Assembly: GCA_932294295.1 (NCBI GenBank)
Contig: OW028573.1
Location: 17,380,155 to 17,444,154 of the forward strand
DNA from: Alitta virens
Lineage: Eukaryota > Annelida > Polychaeta > Phyllodocida > Nereididae
Length of the DNA: 64,000 nt
Direction of reading: 5' to 3'
The notes under the pieces were generated by a model. That model made no database searches. It was not told where the DNA came from and worked only from the letters and a program-made list of their open reading frames with translations. Shown here one piece after another: positions 11,540 to 24,200 of this stretch; the stretch's first letter is position 1; each line of letters starts with the position of its first letter. The position numbers were made by a program, and so were the translations under genes.

Positions 11540-14464
11540 ACATAAATCAGTCCTGCTGCAAAATATTATAAGGTTTGTCTATATCGTACATTGGAAAGGT
11601 AACCCACATTTAAAGAACACCGTTTAAGAAACATTTTATTTGTTCCCTATACATGCTATACCTTGTATTAAATCCTCACTTCAAAATGCCTCACTCTTAT
11701 GACCTCCTTGCAATTGAAACTGCCTATTCGAGTGTAATTGATATCGTATTTTACTTTTACGATCATCTCGTCACTTAGACCAATATGGTTTTACCATGAT
11801 GGTCATTTTGGTGAGGTATCACTATTTCTTATTGATCTTCCCAGTTGATTTGGTAAAGCTTTTGGCAAAGGCCTCATAACGACATTCTACAAGCTTCTCC
11901 TTATGTCTGCATGACCTGGTCTGCACTTTTCTTAGTTTGCCCACCCGTTTGTTTTTTCCTTTACTCGAAAATCAATACCTGTCACCACCAGATTGATCTT
12001 GTAATACCCATTACCATATTTTATTTTAATTCTCTATCAATCTTTAGAATCTTTTCTTACCACTAAATGTAAATCAATAATAACTTCAGTAAATGTGGGT
12101 AATTATTGTAAATATAGTCGTAATCCTGATTCGTTCGTCGATTATATTTAGCCTCAAAATTGATTGATTATCGTTTTATCACAATTTGTATGGTTTGAGC
12201 AAAGCCAAATGTATGTTGGTAATTGTGTTCATCTGGATGCACTTGAAGGCACAAAGTTCAAATGTAATGCACCATTTGGTGAGGTCAGAATAAGGAAAAG
12301 AGAGAAAATCGAAAGAAATAGGTGTGTTATTAGTAATTCGAGTGATTCATCTTCAAAATTGTTTTCCTTAACTGAAGCAAGTCATTCTCAATACAATGAA
12401 TTATTTATCATTGTTTATTATTTTGCATGCGTTTTAGGATGACATCTCGTTCCAGCCAAACTGGCTTTGCTGCATGTGAATATGGAATGATGTCGAACAT
12501 TTTGTTGGGTATCATAATTTACAGAATTGACAAATCACTGCCAGTGGCTGTAATACCATCATGATATCACAGATGAAGAAGGGTATTTTAAAAGGCTATT
12601 CTTCATAATTATTGTAATTTTTGTATGTTAATTTGTGACGAAATGGCGAAATTTACACAGATCAATTGAACACTTCCTCTATTACTTTACTATTCTGATT
12701 TATTCTGTAAAGACCCACGTTACTGCTTTATTTCAGCTTCTGTCGACAAGTTCCTTCATGGGCTTTTCATCAGATGGAAGTGGAGCTTTTATCGATTTGA
12801 TTCACTTTTATGGCTTTTCCGGCGTGTCTAGCATACAGACGCACATGTGATACTTTGAAGTCAAATCTGATTAATCAGCTGTGGAACCCATTGTGTATTT
12901 GCAGATTTTTGTTATTGCGCTGGGATCTGTGTAGAACGCTGTATGGCGCTTGAAGTAGATAGAATCCTTACCATGTGCCCCCCTTGTTTTATTTGTTTCT
13001 GTTTTTTTTTTACTTTTATTTGTCTGGTTCTGTGGGACTGTTTTTGTTCAGGCCAATTGCTGTAATGTTTCATCTGTTGCATGTTGGAATCAGATCAAAG
13101 GCATCATTGCCATAATCAATTCATACTAATAGCCCTATAATTCTTGGTAATAACATTTCATTGCAAGAAAGTTACAGTGGGCGACAGCGATTTCGACAGC
13201 ACCTAAGCTGTTGATGTTAAATGTCGTTGGTGGCATTTGACTTGCCCAGTAATGCTCTTACACCTAATACTCGGTGATGTAGGCCTAATCAGGGGTCAGA
13301 GAGGTCTTTTAGTTGTGTTGCTGAAAGCTCCATCCTACCTGGAGGTGCACCTATTAGCCCAGTGGTCAAGGTGACCTTGAAATTCTGCTGATGCGAATTT
13401 CGTAACATCGGAGACTGAGCAGCTCTGGAGCCTATTCTGTAATTAGTGGCACTTGTATGCTTTGACATGATGACCATGTAGCCTGAACACTGCTAATGCA
13501 GGCTGGTTGTCGGGCTAATGGACATGAAGCGTATTAGTGGACGTTCCAATCAAATGTTGTGCATGGATGAACTTTAGTAGGTTAAAAGTGTGTTGTGAAA
13601 ATGATAGATCATTGAGGACTGTATCTTGACAAAACACATAATGCCTGGTATAGTCTCGAAACAGTATAAAAATAACATGGTTGATGCAGAAGGTGAAATT
13701 TCCCAGTTGACATAGACTTAAGACAGTGTTCCTGAATGAAATGACATAGCATCACCTTTCCTGGATGGACATTTTTTGTTTTACAATATTTTATTGCTTT
13801 AATTACTTATTTTTGTCCCTTGAGTAATTTGCCTGTGTTGTTAAAACTGATATTCACAGTAAAGCATCACTGATTTTTGTAGAAAAAGAATTATGAGGAC
13901 TTACACAGTGAATCTGCATTTCAATACATCATGGTAGCAATAAAGCTGAGGAAATACAGCTTTATGTTGTGGAAGGAATTCATATGATCCTCCCAAAATG
14001 AATTTACCGTGGCATTCAGATAGTAGCAAAGGCACCCATTTTATGGGTGACCATTAATGTCAGGACTAATGCAAGGATATCTCCTAGGTCGGTCAATATT
14101 TCATAGTGTCTTTCTTCTAGTTTCTAATGATGGGAAGACTGGCTTTTTGGTTGCTGCTGATGTCATAAATTTTTCGGTAAAGTTTTGTCGGTAAACACAT
14201 TTTGACTTTATTTGCAAAATATGGTTTGTACAAATGATTTGAATGATGAATTTTCACCTGCAGTTGGTGGGCCAGTATGGTGTGACAGATGTTTAGCATT
14301 TATTTCTAATGTTTTGTCTGGTTTGCCATTAGAAATAAAATTCAATAGAAAATCAGTTTTACTGGTTTGTTGAATTAATGAGGTTATCGGACAAAAATTA
14401 AAGATTAGTTAACCGAAAGCATGAAAATAAAATGAAGTGGTTAGCAAAAAGAAGTAACGTAACT
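11540..14464. other. Unannotated DNA
   Basis: No supported gene, RNA or repeat with a second copy in the window. Open frames are short and unrecognised. Confidence 0.5.
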
Positions 14465-14865
14465 GATGTACATATTATGAAACAACCTGTCAAATTAAAC
14501 CTAGACAAAGCTAGACAAGTATTATATAATGCTTACTGCCACTAAACAGAACTGTCTGACTATAGCTGGCTACTCAAAGCTGCATGTAAAAGTACATATA
14601 GCGCCATCTGGGGCAGAAGTTGAGAGTTGTATATATTTCTTGTTTGTTGAAAAAGATGCATGTCTATTGCACATACATATTTATGATATATATTAAATAA
14701 ATTTCACACATTTACCAAGGTTTTTTTTTACCTGTGGTGGTAGGTGTAAGCCGACTATAGGCTAGGAGTGGACAGAAGCGGTTGGCTTTAGCCAGTTACA
14801 AATACAGCCAGGAATTGGTTGCTACAGTGTCTAGAGTCAACCATATTTTATGATACTAACTATAG
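14465..14865 (+). repeat. Dispersed repeat family R1, copy 1
   Basis: Blocks such as gtcaaattaaacctagacaaagct, tagctggctactcaaa, tttaccaaggtt and gtgtaagccgacta recur in the same order and orientation at 60,370-60,600. Copy 1 is longer, with extra sequence between blocks. No coding capacity is seen. It is probably an old non-autonomous transposon or its remnant. Confidence 0.75.
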
Positions 14866-15871
14866 GTTAAATTAGCATCCTGCTTGCCATGTAAGATGTC
14901 ATATCAATGGGGTTTGCCACTTAGCATCTCCTAGGCACTTTGAATTAGCTTCATTGGAATAATGCCATCTGTATTTGTTTTGTATCCGTGGCCCCATTCT
15001 TCACATCAGGCTCTTAACCCCATGAAATGTTCTAATAAGGTCCCTTGGTTTATGGCGAATACAGCACCTCGGTCATTTGGTTCTCAGAACACGAAGGGGC
15101 TGCAAAAAAGCCCAAACATAAGTTTTTGTTTAGGATGTCGTGAATCAATAGTCTTTTCACTGAGCGGCCCTGAAGTCAACACGACTCAAGTCTTTCCTCT
15201 TGTTACTCATTTTGCTTTCAGACATAGTAGGTAATAAGTAACTGATTCTATAAATATACTTTTCTCAGGGAAATGTCAAATGTACATTAAAATAAACTAA
15301 AAATACTGCTGCTAGGATGCACTTCACTTCAGCCAATCAGAGTCAAGGGCGGGAACTTTTTCAGCCAATAGAATTGCAGTATTCCGTCGTAGCCACCTGG
15401 TGGAAATACCGAGAAACTTCTGTGAAAATCCACTATTGATTGATCAATGAAGAACAATTTAAAGCTTGCCAAAATATTTGAAATATGAAGTGTGTCAAAT
15501 GCAGTGTAGGGAGGGGGGGGGGACCCATCACCTGGTAGGCTGGGCTGATTAACCCAAAAGTTAAAACCAAGCATCTGCATGTTGCACATGCTTCTATAAT
15601 CTATTGTTCCATGCATAGCTTCGTGGCTCATTTTCATTCTCAGAGTGTATTCCCAATTATGTTCCCAGAATGATTTTGCATCCAATGACTTAGGAAATGT
15701 ATTGTTGTAAAGTTCACGTTTCCAATAGACTTAAATCTGCTTAAAATTCAGAGAGAGAAGGTGCTTCAAGCGACTTCTAAAATTTGGACGCATGTAATTT
15801 GTGTGAATATTGAGTTGAAGCAGAAGTAAGAAATTGTCATGTTCGCTTCCCATTTAAGTCAAAATGAGATC
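14866..15871. other. Unannotated DNA
   Basis: No supported gene. A short G-run lies near 15512-15521. The minus-strand open frame at 15329-15685 is unrecognised. Confidence 0.5.
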
Positions 15872-15874
15872 TTA

Positions 15875-16512
15875 AGGCCCTTTCACACATAGCCGGATCA
15901 GACGCCGGAGCGTCCCGGAGTAACATTTTATTACCTCCGGGGGGTTCCGGGATCAAAGAGCTGTTAAATGTCAACAAAAAATAAATGTTTGGCGATGTGT
16001 ACACTAAGTCAATACGGTCTCAACAAGGAGCTAACACGACTGTCCCGTTTAGAGTGCGGAGTGAACCGGATTTTCACGGTGCCTTCGCGGATATCACCGG
16101 TCTTTACACCGTGTTCATTCGCGTGGAACTGTGTTGCTCCTTGTACTCTCCGGCATTAATGGCAGCGAAATATTCATGCCCGGATGTAGCCGGAGATATG
16201 CCGGAGTCAATACGGAGATTCCCGGAGATCGGCGGAGTATATTGGGAGTCTATACGGATCTACACGGATCTACACAGATCTACACGGATTAAATTACTCC
16301 GGGAACTCCGGCATGAAAAATTAAACATGTTTAATTTTTTCCCCCGGAGTCCCAAGGTGGTCCAGGAGCGCCCCGGACAATGACGGACAATGCCGGACAA
16401 TCCCGGACATGAACACGATGTCTACACGGCTTTCCCCGGAGTATGCGGGAGTATTCCGGAGTTGTCCTCGGGGACGCTCCGGCGTCTGATCCGGCTATGT
16501 GTGAAAGGGCCT
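15875..16512. mobile_element. MITE, CpG-rich, TTA target duplication
   Basis: The ends are exact inverted repeats of about 42 bp starting AGGCCCTTTCACACATAGCC. A TTA duplication flanks them (15872-15874 and 16513-16515). The 638-bp interior has no coding capacity and is much richer in C, G and CpG than the host DNA. It is built from short variants of CCGGA, GGAG and tacacggatc. A 3-bp TTA duplication is the PIF/Harbinger hallmark, so mobilisation by a Harbinger-like transposase is the likeliest reading, though the end sequence alone does not prove it. Confidence 0.9.
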
Positions 16513-16720
16513 TTAGCTTCCTAACGTCGGTTGTAATTGCATTCCACCCTTCTCTTGCGGTCGAGTCGTTTGCTGCTGTAATTATTTGGGGACTCATCCT
16601 GAGATTTTTTTTTTTGGCGCAAGTTTCTGTCTCGTTGCCAGAGGCAATACTTTTAAATATGTTCCGTTGCCAGAAATAACCCTGGCAAAAATATATGGGG
16701 TTTTTCTGTGAAGTAATTGG

Positions 16721-16920
16721 GTGGGGGCCTAGCTCAGTGGTAGCACGCTGGACTTCCAACCACTGGGTCCTGGGTTTGATTTCCGGTTGCGCCTAAGTTA
16801 GTATTTCAAAACAGTACATAGGATTGTGACATTAACAAATAATACATACAAAATGGTAATATAATTAGCCCAACAGGTGCAGACATACAGGACGTAAAAG
16901 CCTGATCCACCACCATCACC
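16721..16920 (+). mobile_element. tRNA-Gly-like SINE (family S1), copy 1
   Basis: The 5' head folds like a tRNA: box A region TAGCTCAGTGGTAGCACGC, a loop with CTTCCAA resembling the tRNA-Gly(TCC) anticodon loop, and a box B region GGGTTTGATTTCC. The unrelated tail ends with aattagcccaacaggtgc, acaggacgtaaa and a CCACCACC-like terminus. Imperfect 15-16-bp target duplications flank it (16705-16720 and 16921-16935). It is older than the copies at 22.15 and 54.67 kb, since box B is mutated and extra sequence sits in the middle. Confidence 0.88.
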
Positions 16921-17085
16921 TCTGTGAAAGATTGGATTTTTGTTGGATTAATTGACAGACTGACAAAACATTGGAAGAGTACAAAGATGGCATGCCGGCA
17001 AAGCTATTGATAAAATGTATTTAAACAATGATATATCTGGGCGGAAGACGAAACATTAATTAAGAAAAAGAAGAAGATAGATTAA

Positions 17086-17298
17086 GCCTAGTGACCCTGT
17101 GGGTAGAGCCCCTGCCATGGCATGGAGGAACTGAATAGATCCTCTGTAAGAACTCTTTGCAGGCTGCACACGGTGTATGCGCCCCAGGGAGCTGAGAAAG
17201 GCTCGGGTTTGATCAGGCCTGCCATGCCAAGAGTGTAATTGTGAGGTCGGCAGAATATATCCATACTTTATACTCCAGAAACATTTACTTTATTTTGG
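17086..17298 (+). mobile_element. SINE-like repeat family S2, copy 1
   Basis: The head resembles a tRNA (TGACCCTGTGGGTAGAGC, compare the usual TGGCTCAGTGGGTAGAGC box A context), with a degenerate box B (GGTTTGATC) after about 120 bp. The tail gggagctgagaaaggctc, gtaattgtgaggtcggcaga and aacatttacttta recurs at 56.6 kb. The Polinton-like element begins just downstream. Confidence 0.6.
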
Positions 17299-17331
17299 GT
17301 GAACCAATACGTACATTGTTACAACGGGCTC

Positions 17332-17337
17332 CACATC
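17332..17337. repeat. Left target-site duplication CACATC
   Basis: Identical to 33189-33194 at the other end of the element. Six bases is the length made by Polinton integrase. Confidence 0.85.
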
Positions 17338-17559
17338 AGTAGTATAAGATGGTGCTCTACAGACGTCAAAGGAATCCACTTGACTTTTTGGTGAAACGGA
17401 GGTGCTGGGGTGCTCGGGTGCTTCACGCTTCATTGATTTTCTTTTGTCCAGGATCAAAAGCCATCAATGCGTCATCGATTTTCTATTGTCCTAGATCAAA
17501 GCCATTCATTGATTTTCTATAGAACAGGACTGGAGCACCTGTGGTGGGGTAATTAATTG

Positions 17560-18840
17560 GACACCCTGTCAACTCCAGGAAACCCCCCTATTCTAAAAAT
17601 AGAATTGCGAAGTCACGGTGCAGTGAATCAGACCCCCCTTGGCCCCCCCTCCATTGTAATCCATTGCAGCCTGTTGTAGCGTGCTGTAGTCTATGGTGCA
17701 ATACTTGGAAACCCCCTATTCTAAAAATAGAAATGACTTTTTACCCCTCCAGAAGCAGCCCCTGGGGTGACTCTTTTACCCCATTCTTTAAACAATTAAT
17801 GTTCACTTAAATGATATTTATTACAACTGATTGGAAATTGAACTTAAGATAGCTTGAAGGGTGTATTCCTGCTATTAAGTGTGATATTAAGATCTTTAGA
17901 TTTACAATATTTCAAAACTGTGAATAAAAAGTAAAAAATATCCTAGAATAACTATGTTATTATCATAAGATATGCGCATCTTGTCCAAGTGTGCTATCAT
18001 TTGTTAGTTAATATAGTAGTGCGCATATATATCAATTATGAGGTTTACTAAAAGGTTTGACCAAATTTCTCTCATTTACTGTTAATTTAGTATCAAAGGA
18101 GCAAAACCCCTTCTTGATACCATGTGACATAGCCCCCCCTAGGAAGGAAGGGTGAAGATCTCTAGATAGTTGAGGGATTTACAAAGAAACCTTTCATTTA
18201 AGAATATCCAATATTAAAATCCCCTCAATATTAAGACCCCTTTGCAAAACTATAAACATACTAAATATCCCAGAATTAAGACCTCCATGATAATAAGTCC
18301 ACTTCAATCCATTTCAGTGATTACCTAGAGTGAAAACATAACTGGGGTTCCACTCAGTGGTTCCACTGTAGTTAAAATATGTGTCAGCTGCAGTGACCTG
18401 CATTCTTATTAGACTGTGTGTGTGTTTCCATCAGTGCAGGTAGTTGTGTACATCAAACATAAAGGATATCATATTAGGAATTTTGAGATTTAATGCTAGT
18501 TTGAGAGTTCATGTACTGGAAGGTAAGTTTATTTGTCTCATTTATGCTATTTTCATGTTAAAGACAAAGCTAAACGGTTTGCAATACACACTGATACATG
18601 AAAGATTAAGGAAGTTTTCTGTTACAGTATAGACTATCCAAGATTTGAAAAACTAAAAACCCACTGTTTAGTTCTGTGCATATAATGACAAGAATCAAGA
18701 ACTACAGAGCTCTCTAGTTCCTGATTGATATTTTGAGAGGTGTGCAGTATTTACCCCATTCTCTTGAAAAATTAATATTAAAATAATTCGGGTAGCATAT
18801 ATATTATAATTGATCAGAAGTTTAGCCTAGCAAAACAGAC
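17560..18840. other. Outer non-coding part of left arm
   Basis: No gene seen. The block ccctattctaaaaatagaa occurs twice (about 17587 and 17709). A degenerate ~80-bp segment beginning TTTACCCCATTCT is repeated near 17768 and 18750. Integrase, ATPase or capsid reading frames were looked for and not found. Confidence 0.5.
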
Positions 18841-18847
18841 TTCAACA

Positions 18848-20280
18848 GTTACAAACACATCTTCATTGTGGAAAATGTTTCAGACAATTCAATGACAGAA
18901 ATTCTCAAGAATTATGTCAAAGCAATTGTCAAGGTAATGTTGCATATCCAACTCAAACAACCACTCAATCGTGTGTTCCAACTCTTCAAATCAGTCAACC
19001 GGTGCATCGCAAATGCTATATTTGTAATGTTTGTGGTAAATCTTTCACCACTAGCTTTAAGAAGAATACCCATCAAAAGAAATGTACAGGAATCAAAGAA
19101 TGCGTACTTTGTCATACACAATTTTAAAATGTTTTTGGTGAACCCCTAGCAAAGAAATAACCTTTTTTGAGGTTAAAAATTCTTTTAAATTCCACCAAGT
19201 AAAAAAAATCAGCAAAATAGCTGATCAAAATTGTGGTGTCACAAGCTTGCATATGCGCAATGACATTGCTAAAACAGGTTACACATTTGTGTAACTTGTG
19301 AACTGAAAGCTTCAAACTGGCAATTCTAAACTATAAAAGCAACACTTTCACTCCATTTCTACAAATAAAATTCCCACCACCACTATCTATCTATCTATCT
19401 ATCTATGTTTTCATTCCATTCATGGTCAAATAAAGTTTTCATCACCATCATTTCAGTAGTGTTTGTAGAATATGCTGATTAGATGAGAATAGTTAGTAAT
19501 CAACGAGCTAAAATCTGATATACTTCAGTATCAAAAGAAATGTTCAGGCATCAAAGAATGCGTATATTGCCATATGCAATTTATTTCAGTTATTTATTTG
19601 AAAAAAGATAGAGAATAATCAGTAGAAAACACAATAATGTCAGAAGAAAATAAGTGTTTGTATGTGTAGTAATGTGCCAGACTTTAAAGAAGCCTATTGT
19701 GTAGCTGAACAAGATCGAGAGAAGCTTTTTAAATAAATGCTTACATACATGACAAGAATTCAAACAACTGCACAAGCACTCATCCAAGAGAAACTTGGTT
19801 ATGTAACAAAAGAATTAGAAATACAATTGAACACCTGGAATACTGATATTGATGAATATGATCTACACATTAGAACATTACTTCGCTCAGATCCAAGTTT
19901 TAGGATTTGATTCATCTAAATATGATATAAATTTAAAGAAAAAAGAAATAGCAAGCTGTTTAGAGTTGCACAGTGCAGAACACCAGTTTATAGTAAAGAG
20001 AAACAGTTCATACTCCTGCCTCTCACATGAAAAGTTTTAAATTCTTAGATGTGATAAATTACTTGGCACCTGAGCCAAGCTTCTTAAAAGCTTTTAAAAT
20101 TGCAGAACAGAAGGGCTACTTTCCCTATGAGTTTTTTGGTTACCCATCTACGCTTGATTATCCAGAATTACCCCCATATGAAGCTTTTTATTCTCTAAAA
20201 TAATGTAATGTTCTGGAGTCATAAGAAAATTACGAATGGTTGAAACAGTTTGGCTTATATTTGTGTTCTTGCTCATATAT
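18848..20280 (+). pseudogene. Polinton-type DNA polymerase B remnant, left arm
   Basis: Remains of a protein-primed family-B DNA polymerase, which in a live Polinton would copy the element. The first part (18848-19131) reads through two zinc-binding modules with Cys pairs such as CGKCF and CNVCGKSF, then KKCTGIKECVLCH. A second copy of that last module lies near 19530-19580. A segment from 19749 is followed, in another frame, by GFDSSKYDINL, which matches the exonuclease II region. In the third frame, 20027-20203 reads LDVINYLAPE and KGYFPYEFF, typical of the exonuclease domain, and NYEWLKQF follows near 20226. At least two frameshifts and several stops separate these pieces. The palm motifs of the polymerase domain were not found. 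It is dead and truncated. The gene points inward, as expected for the polB end of a Polinton. Confidence 0.82.
19384..19406. repeat. (CTAT)n tract in left arm
   Basis: A short tetranucleotide tract, mirrored in the right arm at about 31120-31142. Confidence 0.9.
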
Positions 20281-21176
20281 TTGGCAAGTTGACCAATGTT
20301 AAAGTTTCAACAACAACAAGCCTTGTCCAACAAAAGAGTAAAGCAGATTTCAGTTTAAAGGTTTATTCCAACAAAAAATATGACTGATATCCAACACATC
20401 AAAGCGAACTGCAAAACTGGCCAGAGTCAAGTGGAAATACCTGGTGCTTGGTGTACATTTTCCTGATTATGGTATTGGAGATAAAAATAAGATGAACAAA
20501 CTGTGTTTGGTGATGCGTTGTCTTGAGATTTACAGCTGCTGAGGTTTTTTAATATCCACTTACATAGACTAACCAGAGTTCATTTTTCCACAACCAGAAC
20601 CAACCTACATTGCATTGGAAAATGTATCCTAGTCCTGGTCCTCTAGTGGTAAATAGTTGTGTGACTAAGTAGGTCTTGTAGCTATTTTTGTCATAACTTC
20701 GGGCCTAATTGACATAGGGTGGCAAATGATAGATTAAAATATACATATATGAGGATAGAGAAATGAGTGAACTATGCTAGAATGATGACAAATGCTGCAA
20801 TGCATAATTTCTGAGGTTCAGTCTTCAATTTTATAATTTTATTTTTTGGAATAAAAAATTACAGAAAAAAAGACTTCCTAATGACTAAGCTTGTTTGATA
20901 ATCCGAAATCATAAAGACCAATTCACTCCAACTTTTAATTTCAAATATGAAGTATTTGATTTGAATGACCTTAAAAAGTAACTTGTGTGCAAATGGACAC
21001 AACTATTTAGGAAATGAAAAAATTTAGTTGGTTGAAATCTGCTTTTAGTTGTCCATTTCATCATCAGATCAGATTCACTGGCTTAGCTTCAGGGCTGTGA
21101 ATAGGAAGAAAATTGTTTTTCTGTTGTTCTGTTTACTGGAAAATGTCTGGTGCTCTCAGAAACCATTAGAAGTTCA
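20281..21176. other. Non-coding part of left arm
   Basis: No recognisable gene. It includes the site of the 5-base length difference between arms (extra ggtaa-like bases near 20,650). The polymerase palm region might have been expected here, but no such motif was found in any frame. Confidence 0.5.
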
Positions 21177-21823
21177 TTGGGCCATACCAAATTTCGACAA
21201 AGTTGCCTGATCTGAGTCAAAAAATAACTTAAAAAACCTGAAGCCTTACACCTCAACTATGTACTGAAAGCAAATAGGAAAGTTGGCATTCTGCACATTT
21301 TGAACCTACTGCCATAGCACTATGATTAATAGGCATTTTTAGCAGAATATCCACTGATGGCAATGCTGCAAATAAAGAACCCCTCGGAGGTGAGTGTTCC
21401 CATTGGAATTTTCAGCTGAAATTTTGTTTTCACATGCTTATGGACCTAAACCTCCTAAGATATGACATAGACATCATATTCTGGGAAAGTTGAGGCCAAC
21501 TGATGCACCCTAATGTACCAAAACGAGCAGGTATCTTAAAAAATATTCACCCTGGAGGTCTAAAGTATATTGTACATACCAAATATGGCCCTTCCGCACT
21601 TTGAGTGGTGTTATAACCTTCTAGATTAAACGGTTCTCAAGATACAGCCAAATTAGTTCCGAATTACCTGTATGAAAGGTTGAAATCATATACTGGGGCT
21701 GAACCAGCGTAAGGAGTAGTTCAGTTGCTCTGATTTTTCAGTGTTTGTTTTGGTCCCCATCCACAACGTTTGGGAAGCTTTGGCTCAGATGAGACAACTT
21801 TGTCGAAATTTGGTAGGGCCTAA
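21177..21823. mobile_element. Nested 647-bp MITE in left arm
   Basis: The ends are inverted repeats of about 40 bp with the shared core TACCAAATTTCGACAAAGTTG. AGTTCA lies directly outside both ends (21171-21176 and 21824-21829), a plausible 6-bp target duplication; an imperfect 8-bp one is also possible. The interior has no coding capacity. The identical element sits at the mirror position in the right arm, so it was there before the arms were duplicated or last homogenised. Confidence 0.8.
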
Positions 21824-22150
21824 AGTTCATGCCATGATATTCTTATGAGTATCAAGGTTGGTTGTTTCAAGGATATCAAAGCCTTTTAATTGTGACCTCT
21901 AAAGAGGTGCTTTGGTTACCCATGGTCACATGAATCAATCATTCAATCCATCTTGATGAACTGGGAACTTCTTACAGCTTCAGTAGTGAATACACGCATC
22001 TAGACATATTGCACTAATAGAGATAAAGATAGAACTGTGAAACTTTAACTTTTCTTGTCCTGACTGAACAACCACACAAAATAGCACGGAAGAGGAGCAT
22101 ACTTTTGAAATGAGAAATGGTGTTCAGGAGTTTCCTTCAACCCTTCAGCT

Positions 22151-22337
22151 GGGCGGGGGCCTAGCTCAGAGGTAGCGCTCTGGGCTTCCAACCGCTGGGT
22201 CCCGGGTTCGATTCCCGGTCGAGCCTAAGTTGGATGGCTGTTTCATCCTTCGTCTCATTGCCATGGTCTCTGCCTGTCCTAATTAGCCCAACTGGTGCAG
22301 AAATACAGGACGTAAAGCCCTAATCACCCACCCACCC
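22151..22337 (+). mobile_element. tRNA-Gly-like SINE S1, copy in left arm
   Basis: A near-consensus copy: head GGGGGCCTAGCTCAG, TTCCAA loop, intact box B GGGTTCGATTCCCGG, and a tail with taattagcccaactggtgc and acaggacgtaaag ending in CCCACCC. A perfect 14-bp duplication, TCAACCCTTCAGCT, flanks it (22137-22150 and 22338-22351), showing target-primed reverse transcription. A LINE in the genome must have supplied the enzyme. It is mirrored in the right arm with the same duplication. Confidence 0.93.
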
Positions 22338-22351
22338 TCAACCCTTCAGCT

Positions 22352-23557
22352 ACGTTCCAGGATATATCACAGCTTGTAAAGATTTCCAGATTGGACTTAA
22401 TTCTGATTTTCTATGAAAGGTATGCATTCTCCAGAGACAATTCTGCTTTGCGCATAAATCCAATTTCTCCAACCACCTATTGGATTATTCATTGGTCAGC
22501 AGTTTTCGTGTTTTGCATGTATTTTTTCCCTGTTAGGTGTGTAGCACAGATGATGATAGAAGAACACATTCTAAACTAAAACCAACAAAGGCATGTTTTC
22601 TGTTTTCTGATGGAAAATCAAAGAATGCAGATATACTACACATAGGGAGGAATTTGAAAGGATGAAGAGAAATCACCATATCAAAAGGGTAATTGCAAAT
22701 GTAGAAGTGGTTAACTAGAAATACAAAAGATGGTTGATCAAATTATCTGACTTATCCGTAGTAGGGGTAAAGATGCCTGCAACTCAGAGGTTAGGCTGCA
22801 ACTAAGATCTGCCAAAATGTTCAGGTCACAATGCATCATCAACTTTGCCAAGGTACTCAAATGTAGCATAACCAAAGAAGAATGACAAGTTCTGGGTGCA
22901 TTAAGACGAGACGAGTAAATTATTATACTTCAAACAATATAAGGGTAGGGCAAGTTGTCATGGATAAACAGTCTTCAGGTGGTATTAAATACAGCCTTTG
23001 TTACCATTCAGCTGTTAGAATTTTGAAGAGTCTAAAAATTTGGAGACCTGATTCCACTGGGAAACAATGGAAAGGGGTGCTAAATATGTATTCATATTGA
23101 CGGAAATGCATATCTTTCCTTTGCATGCAGTATAAACTTGACATTTTTTTCCCTTCATTGTTTTTTGATATCTTAAAACCAATTTATCAGCAAAAAGAGA
23201 GACAACTATGAGCTCCCAAGGGAGTCCAATGTTGTAATTTCCAACAGAATGCTTTCAGAAGATTTTACTGTCCTCCTTGTTACTGGGGTAAGTATGTTGA
23301 TGACACCTGGGAAGTCAGCCAACAATCACTTGAACATGAATTCACTGCCACCTAAACAATCAACATCCAACCAGTTAAAAAGTTAGATTAGGACAGGGTG
23401 AAACCACAGGCCCAACATGTGTGAGGTCATTAACCAACATATAATTAAAGTGGTCATCTGGCCCTGTTGCAATCTAGGAGAAACAGCATTGCACAGATTC
23501 ATGGGCTTGTGGGTTAAACATGTGCCAAATAAGGGTAAACTGAGGCTCCTAATGTCG
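22352..23557. other. Non-coding part of left arm
   Basis: Small open frames (62, 72 and 101 codons) are duplicated in the right arm only because the arms are copies. None shows a recognisable domain, and the 101-codon frame runs into the tandem repeat. Confidence 0.5.
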
Positions 23558-24200
23558 ATTTTTGGTAGCTGGGTAGTTAGCTATCCAGTAGGCACCAATA
23601 TTTGGTACAATTATTTAGCCAATAGATTAGGCTATCTAGTGAATACACCACCAAATTTCTGTTACCATTCTAAATACCCAGCTCCCAGATTTTTATGTAT
23701 CATTTTTCACACAAAAATTTAAATTTATTCAACAAATTTTTGGTAGCTGGGTAGTTAGCTGTCCTGTAAGCACCAATATTTGGTACCATTAAATAGCCAA
23801 TGATTAAAGCTACCTAATAAATACACTACCAAATTTCTCCTACCATTCTAAATACCCAGCTCCCAGACTTGTATGTGTAATTTTCAACCAAAAAGGTTAA
23901 CTTTCTTCAACAAATTTCTGGTATCTGGGTAGTTAGCTGTCCTGTAAGCACCAATATTTGGTACCATTAAATAGCCAATAGATTAGGCTATCTAGTGAAT
24001 ACACCACCAAATTTCTGTTACCATTCTAAATACCCAGCTCCCAGATTTTTATGTATCATTTTTCACAATTTCTTCTACCATTCTAAATACCCAGTTCCCA
24101 GACTTTTATGTGTCATTTTCAACCAAAAAAGTTATCTTTCTTCAACACATTTCTGCTACCTGGGTAGTTAGCTGTCCTGCAAGCACCTATATTTGGTACC
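23558..24200 (+). repeat. ~178-bp tandem repeats in left arm
   Basis: Units begin TTTTGGTAGCTGGGTAGTTAGC at about 23560, 23738, 23915 and 24149. Each contains caccaatatttggtacc, ccaccaaatttct and accattctaaatacccagct. Within a unit, GGTAGCTGGGTA and TACCCAGCT are inverted, as are accaaatttc and ggtacc-type motifs, so each unit can fold. One unit has a deletion and a partial duplication near 24,060-24,140. Confidence 0.9.

Noticed and set aside
16331..16759. 142-codon minus-strand open frame
   Set aside because: It lies across the right end of the CpG-rich MITE and into the SINE; stop-poor GC-rich sequence explains it.
23558..24200. CRISPR-like array
   Set aside because: The units are ~178 bp contiguous tandem repeats without spacers, in an animal genome.
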